From the NCBI GenBank assembly GCA_032260385.1, contig JAVVEL010000001.1, positions 186,001-250,000 on the forward strand: a stretch of 64,000 nucleotides of DNA, given 5' to 3'. This document shows positions 43,111 through 51,112 of this stretch, piece after piece (the first letter of the stretch is position 1; every line of letters begins with the position of its first letter). The notes under the pieces are model-generated. The model did not search any database, was not told where the DNA came from, and saw nothing but the letters and a program-made list of their open reading frames with translations. The position numbers were made by a program, and so were the translations under genes. Origin of the DNA: UBA9300 sp032260385 (GTDB lineage: Bacteria > Bacteroidota > Bacteroidia > Bacteroidales > VadinHA17).

Positions 43111-44208
43111 ATGAAAAAATACATTTTATTATTATTAACAATATCCTTTTTTACAGGTGGACTGGCACAGGATCCCGATGTCATTTCCGGTGAAACACTT
43201 AAACCCGGTGAACTACAGAATTACCTTGATAACCCGGCAATCAGGGCCAGGTATAACAATGATCCCTATGATAACGAAAGAGCTGTTAAACTGGATGGCA
43301 AAATGCCCTATGTCAGCGGTGAAATACTTAACCCGGGACAGGCCTATGTTGATGAACTGCAACTGCGCACAGTAGTGGTAAAAGAATATTTTCCTGCAAA
43401 GGCCAACTCTACACCGGAATTCCGGGGAGCCTTCCAGTATACTGGCTATTCACTTTCTGATATCGTGAAGGACTATGTGGTTTCAAAATATAATAAAAGT
43501 GAATTCGGCCTTAATACCGATGTTTTTGTAGTAGTCGAAAACGATAAAGGTGATAAGGCAGTATTCAGCTGGGGAGAACTGTTTTTTACACAGGATAATC
43601 ATGATATAATACTGGCTACACATGTACAGCCCATTTACCCGACAGCTTCTGATGATAAATGGCCCCTGCCTGAGAAAATACGCCTGGTTGCATCAAATGA
43701 TTATATTACGGTCAGAAATATTGACAGGCCCTCAAAAATAATTATCCGCTCCTTCCCGGAGAGCTTCCCCGGAAGCAAGGGCATACGTCCGCTTTTCTCC
43801 CCAACGATTGAAATAAAGGGACCCGAAGACAAAATAACTGTCGTTGATGACCCTGAAACAGGCAAGGATCTTATCATCACTCATAATCTTGTGTTTTTCG
43901 GAATGCATATGGGTTTGAGAGGCACACGCAATTTTACCGGCATCCCATTGTCTGAGGTGCTGAAGCAAAAATTCAGCTTCTCAGAGGCTGACCTTGCAAG
44001 GGCTATGATTGCAATAGGAGCAAAAGATGCTTACAGGGTTGTATTTACCCTGTCTGAAATAATGAACCGTACTGATATGGCCGAGGTCTTGCTGCTTGAT
44101 GAACCGGACGATGAGGATGGCCGCTTCATAGTCCACCCCGGCGCCGACTTCTTTGCCGACAGGCATCTTAAAGGAGCAAAGCTCGCTTATATAATGGTAA
44201 TAGAATGA
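43111..44208 (+). CDS. Secreted protein with two sulfite-oxidase-like molybdopterin-binding folds
   Basis: A 365-residue exported protein. The longest frame starts at 43045; ATG at 43111 gives a clean signal peptide (MKKYILLLLTISFFTGGLAQ). Two repeated segments look like the oxidoreductase molybdopterin-binding fold: FRGAFQYTGYSLSDIVKDYV with VFSWGELFF (residues 105-205), and MGLRGTRNFTGIPLSEVLKQ with YRVVFTLSEIM (residues 270-365). The cofactor-ligating Cys of sulfite oxidases is missing, and the mature protein has no Cys. It may bind metal, cofactor or an AOR-related partner in the periplasm; function unknown. It follows AOR and precedes a ModE/Wtp cluster. Confidence 0.6.
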   Translation: MKKYILLLLTISFFTGGLAQDPDVISGETLKPGELQNYLDNPAIRARYNNDPYDNERAVKLDGKMPYVSGEILNPGQAYVDELQLRTVVVKEYFPAKANSTPEFRGAFQYTGYSLSDIVKDYVVSKYNKSEFGLNTDVFVVVENDKGDKAVFSWGELFFTQDNHDIILATHVQPIYPTASDDKWPLPEKIRLVASNDYITVRNIDRPSKIIIRSFPESFPGSKGIRPLFSPTIEIKGPEDKITVVDDPETGKDLIITHNLVFFGMHMGLRGTRNFTGIPLSEVLKQKFSFSEADLARAMIAIGAKDAYRVVFTLSEIMNRTDMAEVLLLDEPDDEDGRFIVHPGADFFADRHLKGAKLAYIMVIE

Positions 44209-44284
44209 AACTCCGGGTATGACTTGAAAGCCGGTTACCGGATAAATAAAAATAGCATGGTGGAATTGCTTCTGGCTTATTACA

Positions 44285-44434
44285 ATGACAGGCGTGGTAC
44301 GGGCTACATCTATAAACATCCCGACTAAAAGTAAGCTTGACGTTGAAAATATCCTCAACAGGGTTGCCCTTGTTGATGATGGCTTTATAAACTATGGACG
44401 GTTTTTGAGGATGGAAATAACTTATTTATTTTAA
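44285..44434 (+). CDS. Possible 49-residue small protein in the gap before ppnP
   Basis: ATG at 44285 to TAA at 44434, reading MTGVVRATSINIPTKSKL and so on, ending in RMEITYLF. I recognise no family. Composition is ordinary and no strong ribosome site is seen, so this may be chance or the remnant of a longer gene. The rest of 44209-44500 contains only a -7 motif. Confidence 0.2.
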   Translation: MTGVVRATSINIPTKSKLDVENILNRVALVDDGFINYGRFLRMEITYLF

Positions 44435-44450
44435 AAGTTTATTTTAAATG

Positions 44451-44458
44451 TAAATTTG
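44451..44458 (+). promoter_or_regulatory. Candidate -7 element for ppnP
   Basis: TAAATTTG matches TAnnTTTG about 43 bases before the ppnP ATG. No -33 box at the usual spacing. Confidence 0.4.
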
Positions 44459-44500
44459 TACCAGAGAAAAATGAATTAATAATCTAAATACTATATGTGC

Positions 44501-44782
44501 ATGTTTAAAGTAAATGAATATTTTGATGGCAAGGTTAAATCAATGGCCTTTGAAAACGAAGAGGGTCCGGCTACTATAGGAGTTATGGCACCCGGGGAGT
44601 ATGAATTTGGCACATCAACGATTGAGCATATGAAGGTTGTTTCCGGTATGCTCACCGTTATGTTGCCGGGCGAATCCTGCTGGAAAGACTATAAAGAGGG
44701 AGAGACATTTATAGTCGATAAAGATACGAGCTTCAAGCTGAAGGTCACCCAAACCACAGCTTACAGATGCCTATATAAATAA
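44501..44782 (+). CDS. ppnP: Pyrimidine/purine nucleoside phosphorylase PpnP (DUF1255)
   Basis: A 93-residue cupin-like protein, MFKVNEYFDGKVKSMAFENEEG..., the start pattern of the YaiE/PpnP family. TIGVMAPGEYEFGTSTIEHMKVVSGMLTVMLPGE and EGETFIVDKDTSFKLKV are the conserved core. The enzyme splits several nucleosides with phosphate. ATG at 44501 fits the family better than ATG at 44495. It lies 67 bases upstream of the ModE-type gene; the gap holds a CTGCC/GGCAG hairpin with no T tract. Its link to the W/Mo genes is probably incidental. Confidence 0.93.
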   Translation: MFKVNEYFDGKVKSMAFENEEGPATIGVMAPGEYEFGTSTIEHMKVVSGMLTVMLPGESCWKDYKEGETFIVDKDTSFKLKVTQTTAYRCLYK

Positions 44783-44849
44783 TATAAGTCAACTTTTTCA
44801 ACATTTTCAACCAGGCCTGCCGGAAGGCAGACTTCTCAACTCAATAAGT

Positions 44850-45245
44850 ATGGCCGGTCCCAAAGGTTCAAAATATTATAACGTATTCCTTAAATACCAG
44901 ATCAATCTCGAAACCTTAGATGATGAGAGAATTCTCAACCCTGAAGGTTTTGAACTCCTGAATGCAGTAAGGCAAACAGGGTCACTCGCCTCGGCAGCAA
45001 CTGATATGAAAATAAGTTACCGCAAAGCCTGGGGCATTCTTAAAGAGGTGGAAGAAAAGCTTGGCTTTCCTCTTGTCGAAAAGCATCGCGGAGGAGCTGA
45101 AGGAGGTCATACCAATCTGAGCAGGGAAGGCAATGAACTGGTAGATGCCTATAATGAACTTACCGGTCAGTTCAATACCTCAATGAAAGAAGTGACAAGG
45201 AAATTTTTCTGGAGTATCAATAAAAATCCTGATGAGAAAAATTAA
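44850..45245 (+). CDS. ModE-type winged-helix regulator without TOBE domain
   Basis: A 131-residue LysR-like winged helix-turn-helix of the ModE N-terminal family. GFELLNAVRQTGSLASAATDMKISYRKAWGILKEVEEKLGFPLVEKHRGGAEGG carries the HTH and wing. The molybdate-binding TOBE domains of E. coli ModE are missing, so it must sense metal in another way or through WtpC, which has a TOBE. It overlaps the substrate-binding-protein gene by 14 bases, so it probably controls the transporter and cofactor operon. Confidence 0.9.
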   Translation: MAGPKGSKYYNVFLKYQINLETLDDERILNPEGFELLNAVRQTGSLASAATDMKISYRKAWGILKEVEEKLGFPLVEKHRGGAEGGHTNLSREGNELVDAYNELTGQFNTSMKEVTRKFFWSINKNPDEKN

Positions 45246-46185
45246 AGGAATATTAGTATTACTGTTTATCCTTAGCATAATTATGCTGACATCATGTACG
45301 GGAAACATGAAGGAAGAAATAATTATTTTCCATGCCGGGAGCCTCTCCGTTCCAATGAAAGAGATAGCGGGCGAATATATGGAAATAAATCCCGGTGTGA
45401 ATATTAAACTTGAAGCAGCAGGAAGCGTGGCCTGCGCCCGAAAGATAACAGAGCTGGGTAAACCCTGTGATATAATGGCCTCGGCAGACCACAAGGTAAT
45501 TGAAAAATTTCTTATGCCCGGGTATACTGACTGGAATATCTGGTTCGCTACCAATGAACTGGTGATTGCCTACCATGACAAATCAAAATATGGTGACCTG
45601 ATAAGTCCTGATAACTGGTATGATATACTGGCCGGAAATGATGTTGTATACGGCAGGTCTGATCCAAATGCCGATCCCTGCGGATATCGTACCGTGATGA
45701 TGTTTAAACTCGCCGAAACCTACTATGAAAAGGATGGCCTGGCTGAAAACCTCACATCTAAAGATCTGAACATGGTGAGACCCAAGGAGGTTGACCTGGT
45801 TGCCCTGATGGAAACCAGGGCTCTTGATTATATCGTCCAGTATAAGTCGGTTTGTGAACAGCATGGACTCAAATATATCAGCCTTCCACCTGAAATAAAC
45901 CTTTCTGATCCTTCATTTGAAAAGAATTATAGCTCTGTAAGCGTTGATATAACGGGTGACAGGCCGGGAGAAACAATACCAATTAAGGGAAGCAGCATGA
46001 TTTACGGTATTACTTTGCTCAACGATGCACCTAAAAGGGAGGCAGCAGAGGATTTCCTTATTTTTTTTCTCGGCGAAAATGGCAGAAAGTCAATCCGGAA
46101 GAATGGACAATCACCTCTAAGCATTCACCTGGAAGGCCCCGCAACGAACCTGCCTGATAAACTTACGCAATTCTTTCAGGAATAA
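45232..46185 (+). CDS. WtpA/ModA-type tungstate or molybdate-binding lipoprotein
   Basis: A 317-residue exported protein with a lipobox (LTSC near residue 22). The oxyanion-binding features are IIIFHAGSLSVPMKEIAGEY, KLEAAGSVACARKITELG and CDIMASADHKVI. Later YGRSDPNADPCGYRTVMMF, DYIVQYKSVCEQHG and YGITLLNDAP are typical of the WtpA/ModA family, which is archaeal-like in its binding motifs. It captures tungstate or molybdate outside the cell membrane. Metal preference is not proven; the nearby AOR favours tungsten. Confidence 0.9.
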   Translation: MRKIKGILVLLFILSIIMLTSCTGNMKEEIIIFHAGSLSVPMKEIAGEYMEINPGVNIKLEAAGSVACARKITELGKPCDIMASADHKVIEKFLMPGYTDWNIWFATNELVIAYHDKSKYGDLISPDNWYDILAGNDVVYGRSDPNADPCGYRTVMMFKLAETYYEKDGLAENLTSKDLNMVRPKEVDLVALMETRALDYIVQYKSVCEQHGLKYISLPPEINLSDPSFEKNYSSVSVDITGDRPGETIPIKGSSMIYGITLLNDAPKREAAEDFLIFFLGENGRKSIRKNGQSPLSIHLEGPATNLPDKLTQFFQE

Positions 46186-46211
46186 AATTCTGCCATTTCA
46201 GGTAAAATTTC

Positions 46212-46219
46212 TAATTTTG
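46212..46219 (+). promoter_or_regulatory. Candidate internal -7 element before wtpB
   Basis: TAATTTTG in the 86-base gap between the binding protein and permease genes, 52 bases before the ATG. No convincing -33 box. Confidence 0.35.
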
Positions 46220-46271
46220 CCGATATGCAAGCCTGTTCATAACCGCGGGCTTTTTCATAAATACTTATTAA

Positions 46272-47081
46272 ATGGATACCCGAAGTACATTTCACTGGAT
46301 TATACTGGTATTGTCATCCCTTGTGCTCCTCTTTATCCTGGCACCACTGGTGGGAATGGTGCTGGATACATCTCCCTCTGAATTCTTTCAGACAGTGAAG
46401 GATGATGAGGTTCAGGACAGCGTATGGCTCACACTTTCGGTTGCCTTCATGGCTACCCTGGCATTTGCCTTTATGGCTGTACCCCTTGCATGGATGATGG
46501 CAAGATATAATTTCCCCGGTAAGAGAATAGTCCAGGGTCTTATTGATCTTCCTGTAGTATTGCCCCATTCTGCAGCCGGAATAGCTCTTCTGGGTTTTAT
46601 ATCACGTGATGGCTTAATGGGGAAGGCAGCCGGTTTAATCGGGCTGAACCTCGTGGGTAATCCCGTTGGCATTGCCCTGGCTATGGCTTTTGTAAGCCTC
46701 TCTTTCCTTATTAATGCAGCAAGAGACGGGTTTGCGGCCGTACCGGCCCGACTGGAAAAGGCTGCCATGAACCTTGGTGCTTCACCGGTGAAAATGTTTT
46801 TTACTATATCATTGCCTCTGACATGGAGAAACATAGCTTCAGGATTTATCATGATGTTTGCCAGGGGGATGAGCGAATTCGGGGCTATAGTAATAATTGC
46901 CTACCATCCAATGACGGCCCCGGTATTGATATATGAGCGCTTTAATCAGTTTGGTCTCTCATATGCCAGGCCAGCCTCAGTCTTCTTTATACTGGTGGCA
47001 CTGGTAATTTTTATATTTATCAGGTTTTTTTCAAGCAGGGCTAACAGGGGCCTTGTTAAAATAAGGGTGAATAACAGTTAA
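46272..47081 (+). CDS. ABC transporter permease for tungstate/molybdate (WtpB/ModB type)
   Basis: A 269-residue integral membrane protein with about six helices. The first is WIILVLSSLVLLFILAPLVGMVL and the last is FFILVALVIFIFIRFF. The EAA loop reads ARLEKAAMNLGASPVKMFFTISLPLTWRNI. It matches ModB/WtpB, and APVLIYERFNQFGLSYARP is seen in this family. It stops one base into the ATPase start (ATGA-type overlap), so it is coupled to it. Confidence 0.93.
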   Translation: MDTRSTFHWIILVLSSLVLLFILAPLVGMVLDTSPSEFFQTVKDDEVQDSVWLTLSVAFMATLAFAFMAVPLAWMMARYNFPGKRIVQGLIDLPVVLPHSAAGIALLGFISRDGLMGKAAGLIGLNLVGNPVGIALAMAFVSLSFLINAARDGFAAVPARLEKAAMNLGASPVKMFFTISLPLTWRNIASGFIMMFARGMSEFGAIVIIAYHPMTAPVLIYERFNQFGLSYARPASVFFILVALVIFIFIRFFSSRANRGLVKIRVNNS

Positions 47082-48121
47082 TGCTTCAACTGGAAAACAT
47101 ATCAAAAAGCTACGATAATTTTGCACTGAGGGATATTAACCTTGAGATACCAAAAGGTGAATATTTTGTCCTCCTGGGACGTTCAGGGGCAGGCAAGTCA
47201 CAGCTGCTGGAACTAATTGCAGGCCTCAGATCACCTGATAGCGGACGTATTTTTCTGAATGGCAAAGAGATTACCAGGGAAAAAATTCAGCACAGGAAAA
47301 CAGGCATGGTCTTCCAGGATTTTGCAATATTCCCCCATCTTACGGTCTACGAGAATATTGCCTATGCCTTGAAAATTAGGCGCTTACCTCGTAAAGAGAT
47401 ACGGACTGCCGTGGGCACGATGGCTGAAAACGTTAATATAGCACATTTGCTGGATCGCAGTACGGATGATCTTTCCGGTGGCGAAAGGCAGAGAGTTGCT
47501 GTGGCCCGTACCCTTGTCACATCTCCTGATATAATCCTGCTTGATGAACCTATGGCTTCGATTGATGCAAGCCTGAGAGATGAGATGAGAAGACTGCTAA
47601 GGAAAATTAATGAGATGGGAATAACTATGCTCCATGTTACACATGACTACGGTGAGGCTATACGCCTTGCCAACAGGGTGGGTATCATACATAATGGCAG
47701 GATACTGCAGGCTGGCATACCCGACGAAGTATTCTCAAAACCTGTAAATAAATTTGTTGCCCGCTTCGCAGGTATCAGGAATTTTTTCAGTGTGAAAATA
47801 GGCCGTGAAGAGGGGAAAACAGTTGCTGTCTCCGGGAAACATAAATATAGCTTGCCCGATGGTGATTACCCTGAAAATGGCTTGTTGATAATAAAAAGTG
47901 ATTCAATAAACCTGTCCTTGCAAGAACAAAAGGACAGTGATAATTGTATTAAGGGTATAGTAAGGGAACTTAACAGGGCTGAATCAGGTTACGAGGTATT
48001 TGTTGATGCCGGCGACCTCTTTCATGTGCTGCTTAGTAATAAGGATTTTGAAGGCCTTTCCCTTAATCCGGAACAAACCGTATATTTGTCCTTTTCAGCT
48101 GATAAACTGAAGCTTATTTAA
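47081..48121 (+). CDS. ABC transporter ATPase for tungstate/molybdate (WtpC/ModC type)
   Basis: A 346-residue ATPase. Walker A is LLGRSGAGKSQLLE near residue 30, the signature is DDLSGGERQRVAVARTL, Walker B is IILLDEPMASID, and the H-loop is MLHVTHDYGEAI. Residues after 230 form a C-terminal regulatory region with a TOBE-like fold (SDNCIKGIVRELNRAESGYEVFVDAGD). That region may sense the oxyanion and inhibit transport. It is followed by moeA after 14 bases. Confidence 0.93.
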   Translation: MLQLENISKSYDNFALRDINLEIPKGEYFVLLGRSGAGKSQLLELIAGLRSPDSGRIFLNGKEITREKIQHRKTGMVFQDFAIFPHLTVYENIAYALKIRRLPRKEIRTAVGTMAENVNIAHLLDRSTDDLSGGERQRVAVARTLVTSPDIILLDEPMASIDASLRDEMRRLLRKINEMGITMLHVTHDYGEAIRLANRVGIIHNGRILQAGIPDEVFSKPVNKFVARFAGIRNFFSVKIGREEGKTVAVSGKHKYSLPDGDYPENGLLIIKSDSINLSLQEQKDSDNCIKGIVRELNRAESGYEVFVDAGDLFHVLLSNKDFEGLSLNPEQTVYLSFSADKLKLI

Positions 48122-48135
48122 AATAATTTCGGAAC

Positions 48136-49308
48136 ATGATCACTCACGAAGAAGCTCTTGCGATTACAGAGAGATATAAACTCTGGAAAGACAGCGAATT
48201 TATTCCCTTCATGGATTCTCCGGGCAGGGTCCTGGCTGAAGATATTATAAGCGACATCGATATGCCCCCCTTTAATAAAACTGCTGTAGATGGCTATGCC
48301 TGCCGCAGGGCCGATCTTGGCAGGGAACTTATTATCAATGAGGTGGTGGCTGCCGGACAGGTGGCATCAGGACCGGTCACAGAAGGCAGGTGCGTTAAGA
48401 TAATGACCGGTGCGGCCATGCCTGAAGGGACCGACTGGGTCTTTATGGTTGAAGATGCAGAGGAAAAAGACGGCAGGGTGAAATTTACAGGGAAGGCGGG
48501 GAAGGATAACATCGCAAAACTTGGAGAGGATATACGCCTTGGCGCTACAGTTATTAAAGCAGGGAAAATTATTGCCCCCCAGGATATTGCCGTGATGGCT
48601 ACCGTGGGGGCTGTGAAGGTGGTTGTAAAACAACGTCCGCTTGTCGGGGTCATTAGTACCGGTAATGAACTTGTGGAGCCTCACCTTAAACCCGGGCCGG
48701 CACAGATCCGAAACAGCAATGCCTACCAGTTGATAGCCCAGACAATAAGGGCGGGAGGAGAAGCAGTATATTATGGCATAGCCCCTGATGACGAAGAACC
48801 TACTTTTAACATGCTTTCAAAGGCTATTGAGAAATGCGATATTGTGCTTCTTACCGGCGGAGTGTCAATGGGCGATTATGATGAGGTGCCTGCCGTGATG
48901 AAAAGGGCAGGAGTAAAGATCCTCTTTGACCGGATAGCCGTCCAGCCGGGAAAACCAACAACCTTCGGGGTGCATGATAATGCTTTGATATTTGGACTGC
49001 CGGGAAACCCCGTGTCTTCATTTATACAATTTGAGATTCTCGTAAGACCTATGATTATGAGGGCAATGGGGCTTAAAGATACAGGTGGGGAAAAGAAGTT
49101 TAAACTGGCAGGCGATTACAAGCGCAAAAGAGCGAGTAGATTGGCATGGGTACCTGTCATTTTACAAAATGATGGCAATGTTGTACCGGTTGAATACCAC
49201 GGTTCAGCACATATAAATGCCCTGCCAGGATCATATGGAGTGATGAAGGTTCCAATAGGAGTGGGTGAAATAAAAAAAGGAGAGAGTGTTTATGTACGAC
49301 AGATTTAA
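48136..49308 (+). CDS. moeA: Molybdopterin molybdenumtransferase MoeA
   Basis: A 390-residue MoeA, which inserts molybdate or tungstate into adenylylated molybdopterin. Motifs are PPFNKTAVDGYACR near residue 50, GAAMPEGTDWVFMVED near 95, GVISTGNELVEPH, LTGGVSMGDYDEVPAVMKRAG and PGKPTTFGVHDNALIFGLPGNPVSSFIQFE near 275-305, plus a C-terminal barrel. It is the usual bacterial length. In archaea a MoeA paralogue is tungsten-specific, so W use is possible here. It overlaps moaA. Confidence 0.96.
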   Translation: MITHEEALAITERYKLWKDSEFIPFMDSPGRVLAEDIISDIDMPPFNKTAVDGYACRRADLGRELIINEVVAAGQVASGPVTEGRCVKIMTGAAMPEGTDWVFMVEDAEEKDGRVKFTGKAGKDNIAKLGEDIRLGATVIKAGKIIAPQDIAVMATVGAVKVVVKQRPLVGVISTGNELVEPHLKPGPAQIRNSNAYQLIAQTIRAGGEAVYYGIAPDDEEPTFNMLSKAIEKCDIVLLTGGVSMGDYDEVPAVMKRAGVKILFDRIAVQPGKPTTFGVHDNALIFGLPGNPVSSFIQFEILVRPMIMRAMGLKDTGGEKKFKLAGDYKRKRASRLAWVPVILQNDGNVVPVEYHGSAHINALPGSYGVMKVPIGVGEIKKGESVYVRQI

Positions 49309-50092
49309 CAGGAAGATAAATTATTTAAGGATATCCGTAACCGACAGGTGTAACCAGAGGTGCCGCTATTGCATGCCCGTGGAGGGAATAAAACTGATCA
49401 GCCATGAGGAGATACTAACCTACGATGAGATTACTGACTTAACCCGCGTGGCAGTTGATATGGGTATTGATAAGGTGAGACTGACAGGAGGGGAGCCGCT
49501 GGTGAGGAAAGACCTTCCTGTTCTGGTTGAGATGCTGGCAGGGATTGAAGGAATAAAAGATCTGGCGATGACCACCAATGGAACACTCCTGGGCAAATAT
49601 GCAGAACAACTTGCCCGGGCCGGACTGAACAGGGTTAATGTCAGTCTGGATTCAATGGATCCATTTAAATTTACATGGATCACGAGGGGAGGCAGGCTCG
49701 ATGATACCCTGGAAGGTATTGATGCAGCTATTGAAAGCGGACTGACACCGGTGAAACTTAATTGTGTGGTGAAGAAATCAAAGGATGAGCCCGACGCCAT
49801 GATGGTGACTTCCTTCGCTGAGAAAAAAGGACTTGAAGTACGATATATTAAGCAGATGGATCTTATAAATGGCGAATTTACGGTTGTTGAAGGGGGCGAA
49901 GGAGGCCATTGTGCCAGATGCAACAGGCTCAGGCTAACTTCTGACGGGAAAATAAAACCATGCCTTTTCAGTGACCTTGAATATGATGTACGGAAACTGG
50001 GAGCTGAACAGGCAATAAAAATGGCTCTGGACAATAAACCCGCCTGCGGAACCGTAAACCGCAAAGGACACTTCTACAATATCGGAGGCTAA
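49292..50092 (+). CDS. moaA: GTP 3',8-cyclase MoaA, short form
   Basis: A 266-residue radical SAM enzyme opening GTP to 3',8-cH2GTP. The SAM cluster is TDRCNQRCRYCMP; KVRLTGGEPL is the SAM motif; the second cluster is CARCNRLRLTSDGKIKPCLF (C-x2-C-x13-C); and it ends in IGG, as active MoaA does. It is about 60 residues shorter than E. coli MoaA, with the segment between KQMDLI and the second cluster cut down. A ribosome site (AAAGGAG) lies before ATG at 49292; the longest frame opens at GTG 49286. It overlaps moeA by 17 bases. Confidence 0.93.
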   Translation: MYDRFNRKINYLRISVTDRCNQRCRYCMPVEGIKLISHEEILTYDEITDLTRVAVDMGIDKVRLTGGEPLVRKDLPVLVEMLAGIEGIKDLAMTTNGTLLGKYAEQLARAGLNRVNVSLDSMDPFKFTWITRGGRLDDTLEGIDAAIESGLTPVKLNCVVKKSKDEPDAMMVTSFAEKKGLEVRYIKQMDLINGEFTVVEGGEGGHCARCNRLRLTSDGKIKPCLFSDLEYDVRKLGAEQAIKMALDNKPACGTVNRKGHFYNIGG

Positions 50093-50120
50093 GGTTTTTT
50101 ACTTTATCCTTTTTCCTTTG

Positions 50121-50128
50121 TACTTTTG
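50121..50128 (+). promoter_or_regulatory. Candidate internal -7 element before moaC
   Basis: TACTTTTG in the pyrimidine-rich 59-base gap between moaA and moaC, 24 bases before the moaC ATG. No -33 box is convincing. Confidence 0.35.
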
Positions 50129-50151
50129 TCTTTTGTCTTATCTAAATAATT

Positions 50152-50598
50152 ATGAAAGATTTATCACATACCGATAAAGAGGGTCGGGCACGGATGGTGG
50201 GTGTTGGTAAAAAGCCTGACAGCTACAGGAAAGCCAGCGCTTCCGGCTCAATAAAACTTCTGCCCGGAACTGTAGATCTCATCAGGAAGAACGAAATGAA
50301 AAAGGGTGATGTGCTTACTGTTGCTGAGATTGCAGGAGTGCAGGCAGCAAAAAAAACATCTGAACTTATACCCCTCTGCCATAATATTGTCCTTAATAAG
50401 GTAGCCGTTACGGCAACACTTGATATAGCAGGAGTGAAAGTTGAATGCCTTGCCGAAAGCTTCGGGAAAACCGGTGTTGAAATGGAAGCCCTTACCGGAG
50501 TCTCAGTAGCCCTGCTCACAATTTACGATATGTGTAAGGCCGTTGATAAGCAGATGCTTATAAACAATGTTAGCTTAATTGAAAAAATAAAGAAATGA
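50152..50598 (+). CDS. moaC: Cyclic pyranopterin monophosphate synthase MoaC
   Basis: A 148-residue MoaC, which converts MoaA product to cyclic pyranopterin monophosphate. Motifs are IAGVQAAKKTSELIPLCHNIVLNKV, GKTGVEMEALTGVSVALLTIYDMCKAVDK. The N-terminus is slightly shorter than in E. coli. Its stop overlaps the mogA start by four bases. It completes, with MoaA, the first half of pterin synthesis in this cluster. MoaD and MoaE are not seen under their own names. Confidence 0.96.
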   Translation: MKDLSHTDKEGRARMVGVGKKPDSYRKASASGSIKLLPGTVDLIRKNEMKKGDVLTVAEIAGVQAAKKTSELIPLCHNIVLNKVAVTATLDIAGVKVECLAESFGKTGVEMEALTGVSVALLTIYDMCKAVDKQMLINNVSLIEKIKK

Positions 50599-51110
50599 AC
50601 AATCTACCCCAAAAATTCAGGGCACTCATTATAACTTTGTCCGACAGGGCAGCACGTGGTGAATATGAAGATCTTAGCGGCCCAACGGCAAGGGAAATGC
50701 TCGAAGGCTATTTCAGTGAAATCAACTGGGAAATAGAAACCACCGTTGAAATTATTCCCGATGATAAGTCCAGGCTCCGCCAGCTGCTCAATGAGTACAC
50801 GCAAAACTATAATATCATCATCACAACAGGCGGGACAGGCATAGGCCCCGGTGATATTACCGTTGATGTGGTTAAGGACCTTATCGACATTGAGATACCC
50901 GGCATAATGGACCATATCAGGCTCAAATACGGCATGGAAAAACCAAATGCTCTGTTGAGCCGCTCGGTGGCCGGGATAATGGGGAATTGCCTGGTGTATA
51001 CACTTCCCGGATCAGTAAGTGCCGTAAAAGAATATCTTTCAGAGATATTTAAAACCCTCCAGCATACAATTTATATGCAATACGGAATTGATGTGCATAA
51101 AAAGCACTGA
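50595..51110 (+). CDS. mog: MogA/MoaB-type molybdopterin adenylyltransferase
   Basis: A 171-residue protein with the MogA fold: ALIITLSDRAARGEYEDLSGPTAREML, IIITTGGTGIGPGDITVDVV, NALLSRSVAGIMGNCLVYTLPGS. It adenylylates molybdopterin before MoeA inserts the metal. In archaea a related protein (MoaB) does this for tungstopterin, and MogA and MoaB are hard to separate by sequence. It is the last gene of the operon; the T9SS plug gene converges two bases later. Confidence 0.92.
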   Translation: MNNLPQKFRALIITLSDRAARGEYEDLSGPTAREMLEGYFSEINWEIETTVEIIPDDKSRLRQLLNEYTQNYNIIITTGGTGIGPGDITVDVVKDLIDIEIPGIMDHIRLKYGMEKPNALLSRSVAGIMGNCLVYTLPGSVSAVKEYLSEIFKTLQHTIYMQYGIDVHKKH

Positions 51111-51112
51111 TG

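Noticed and set aside
43045..44208. Longer start at 43045 for the twin-fold protein
   Set aside because: The extra 22 residues hide a clear signal peptide that starts at ATG 43111.
43981..44358. Minus-strand frame of 125 residues over the twin-fold gene
   Set aside because: It lies opposite a real coding region, has no motifs, and shows the amino-acid pattern of a reverse-strand shadow.
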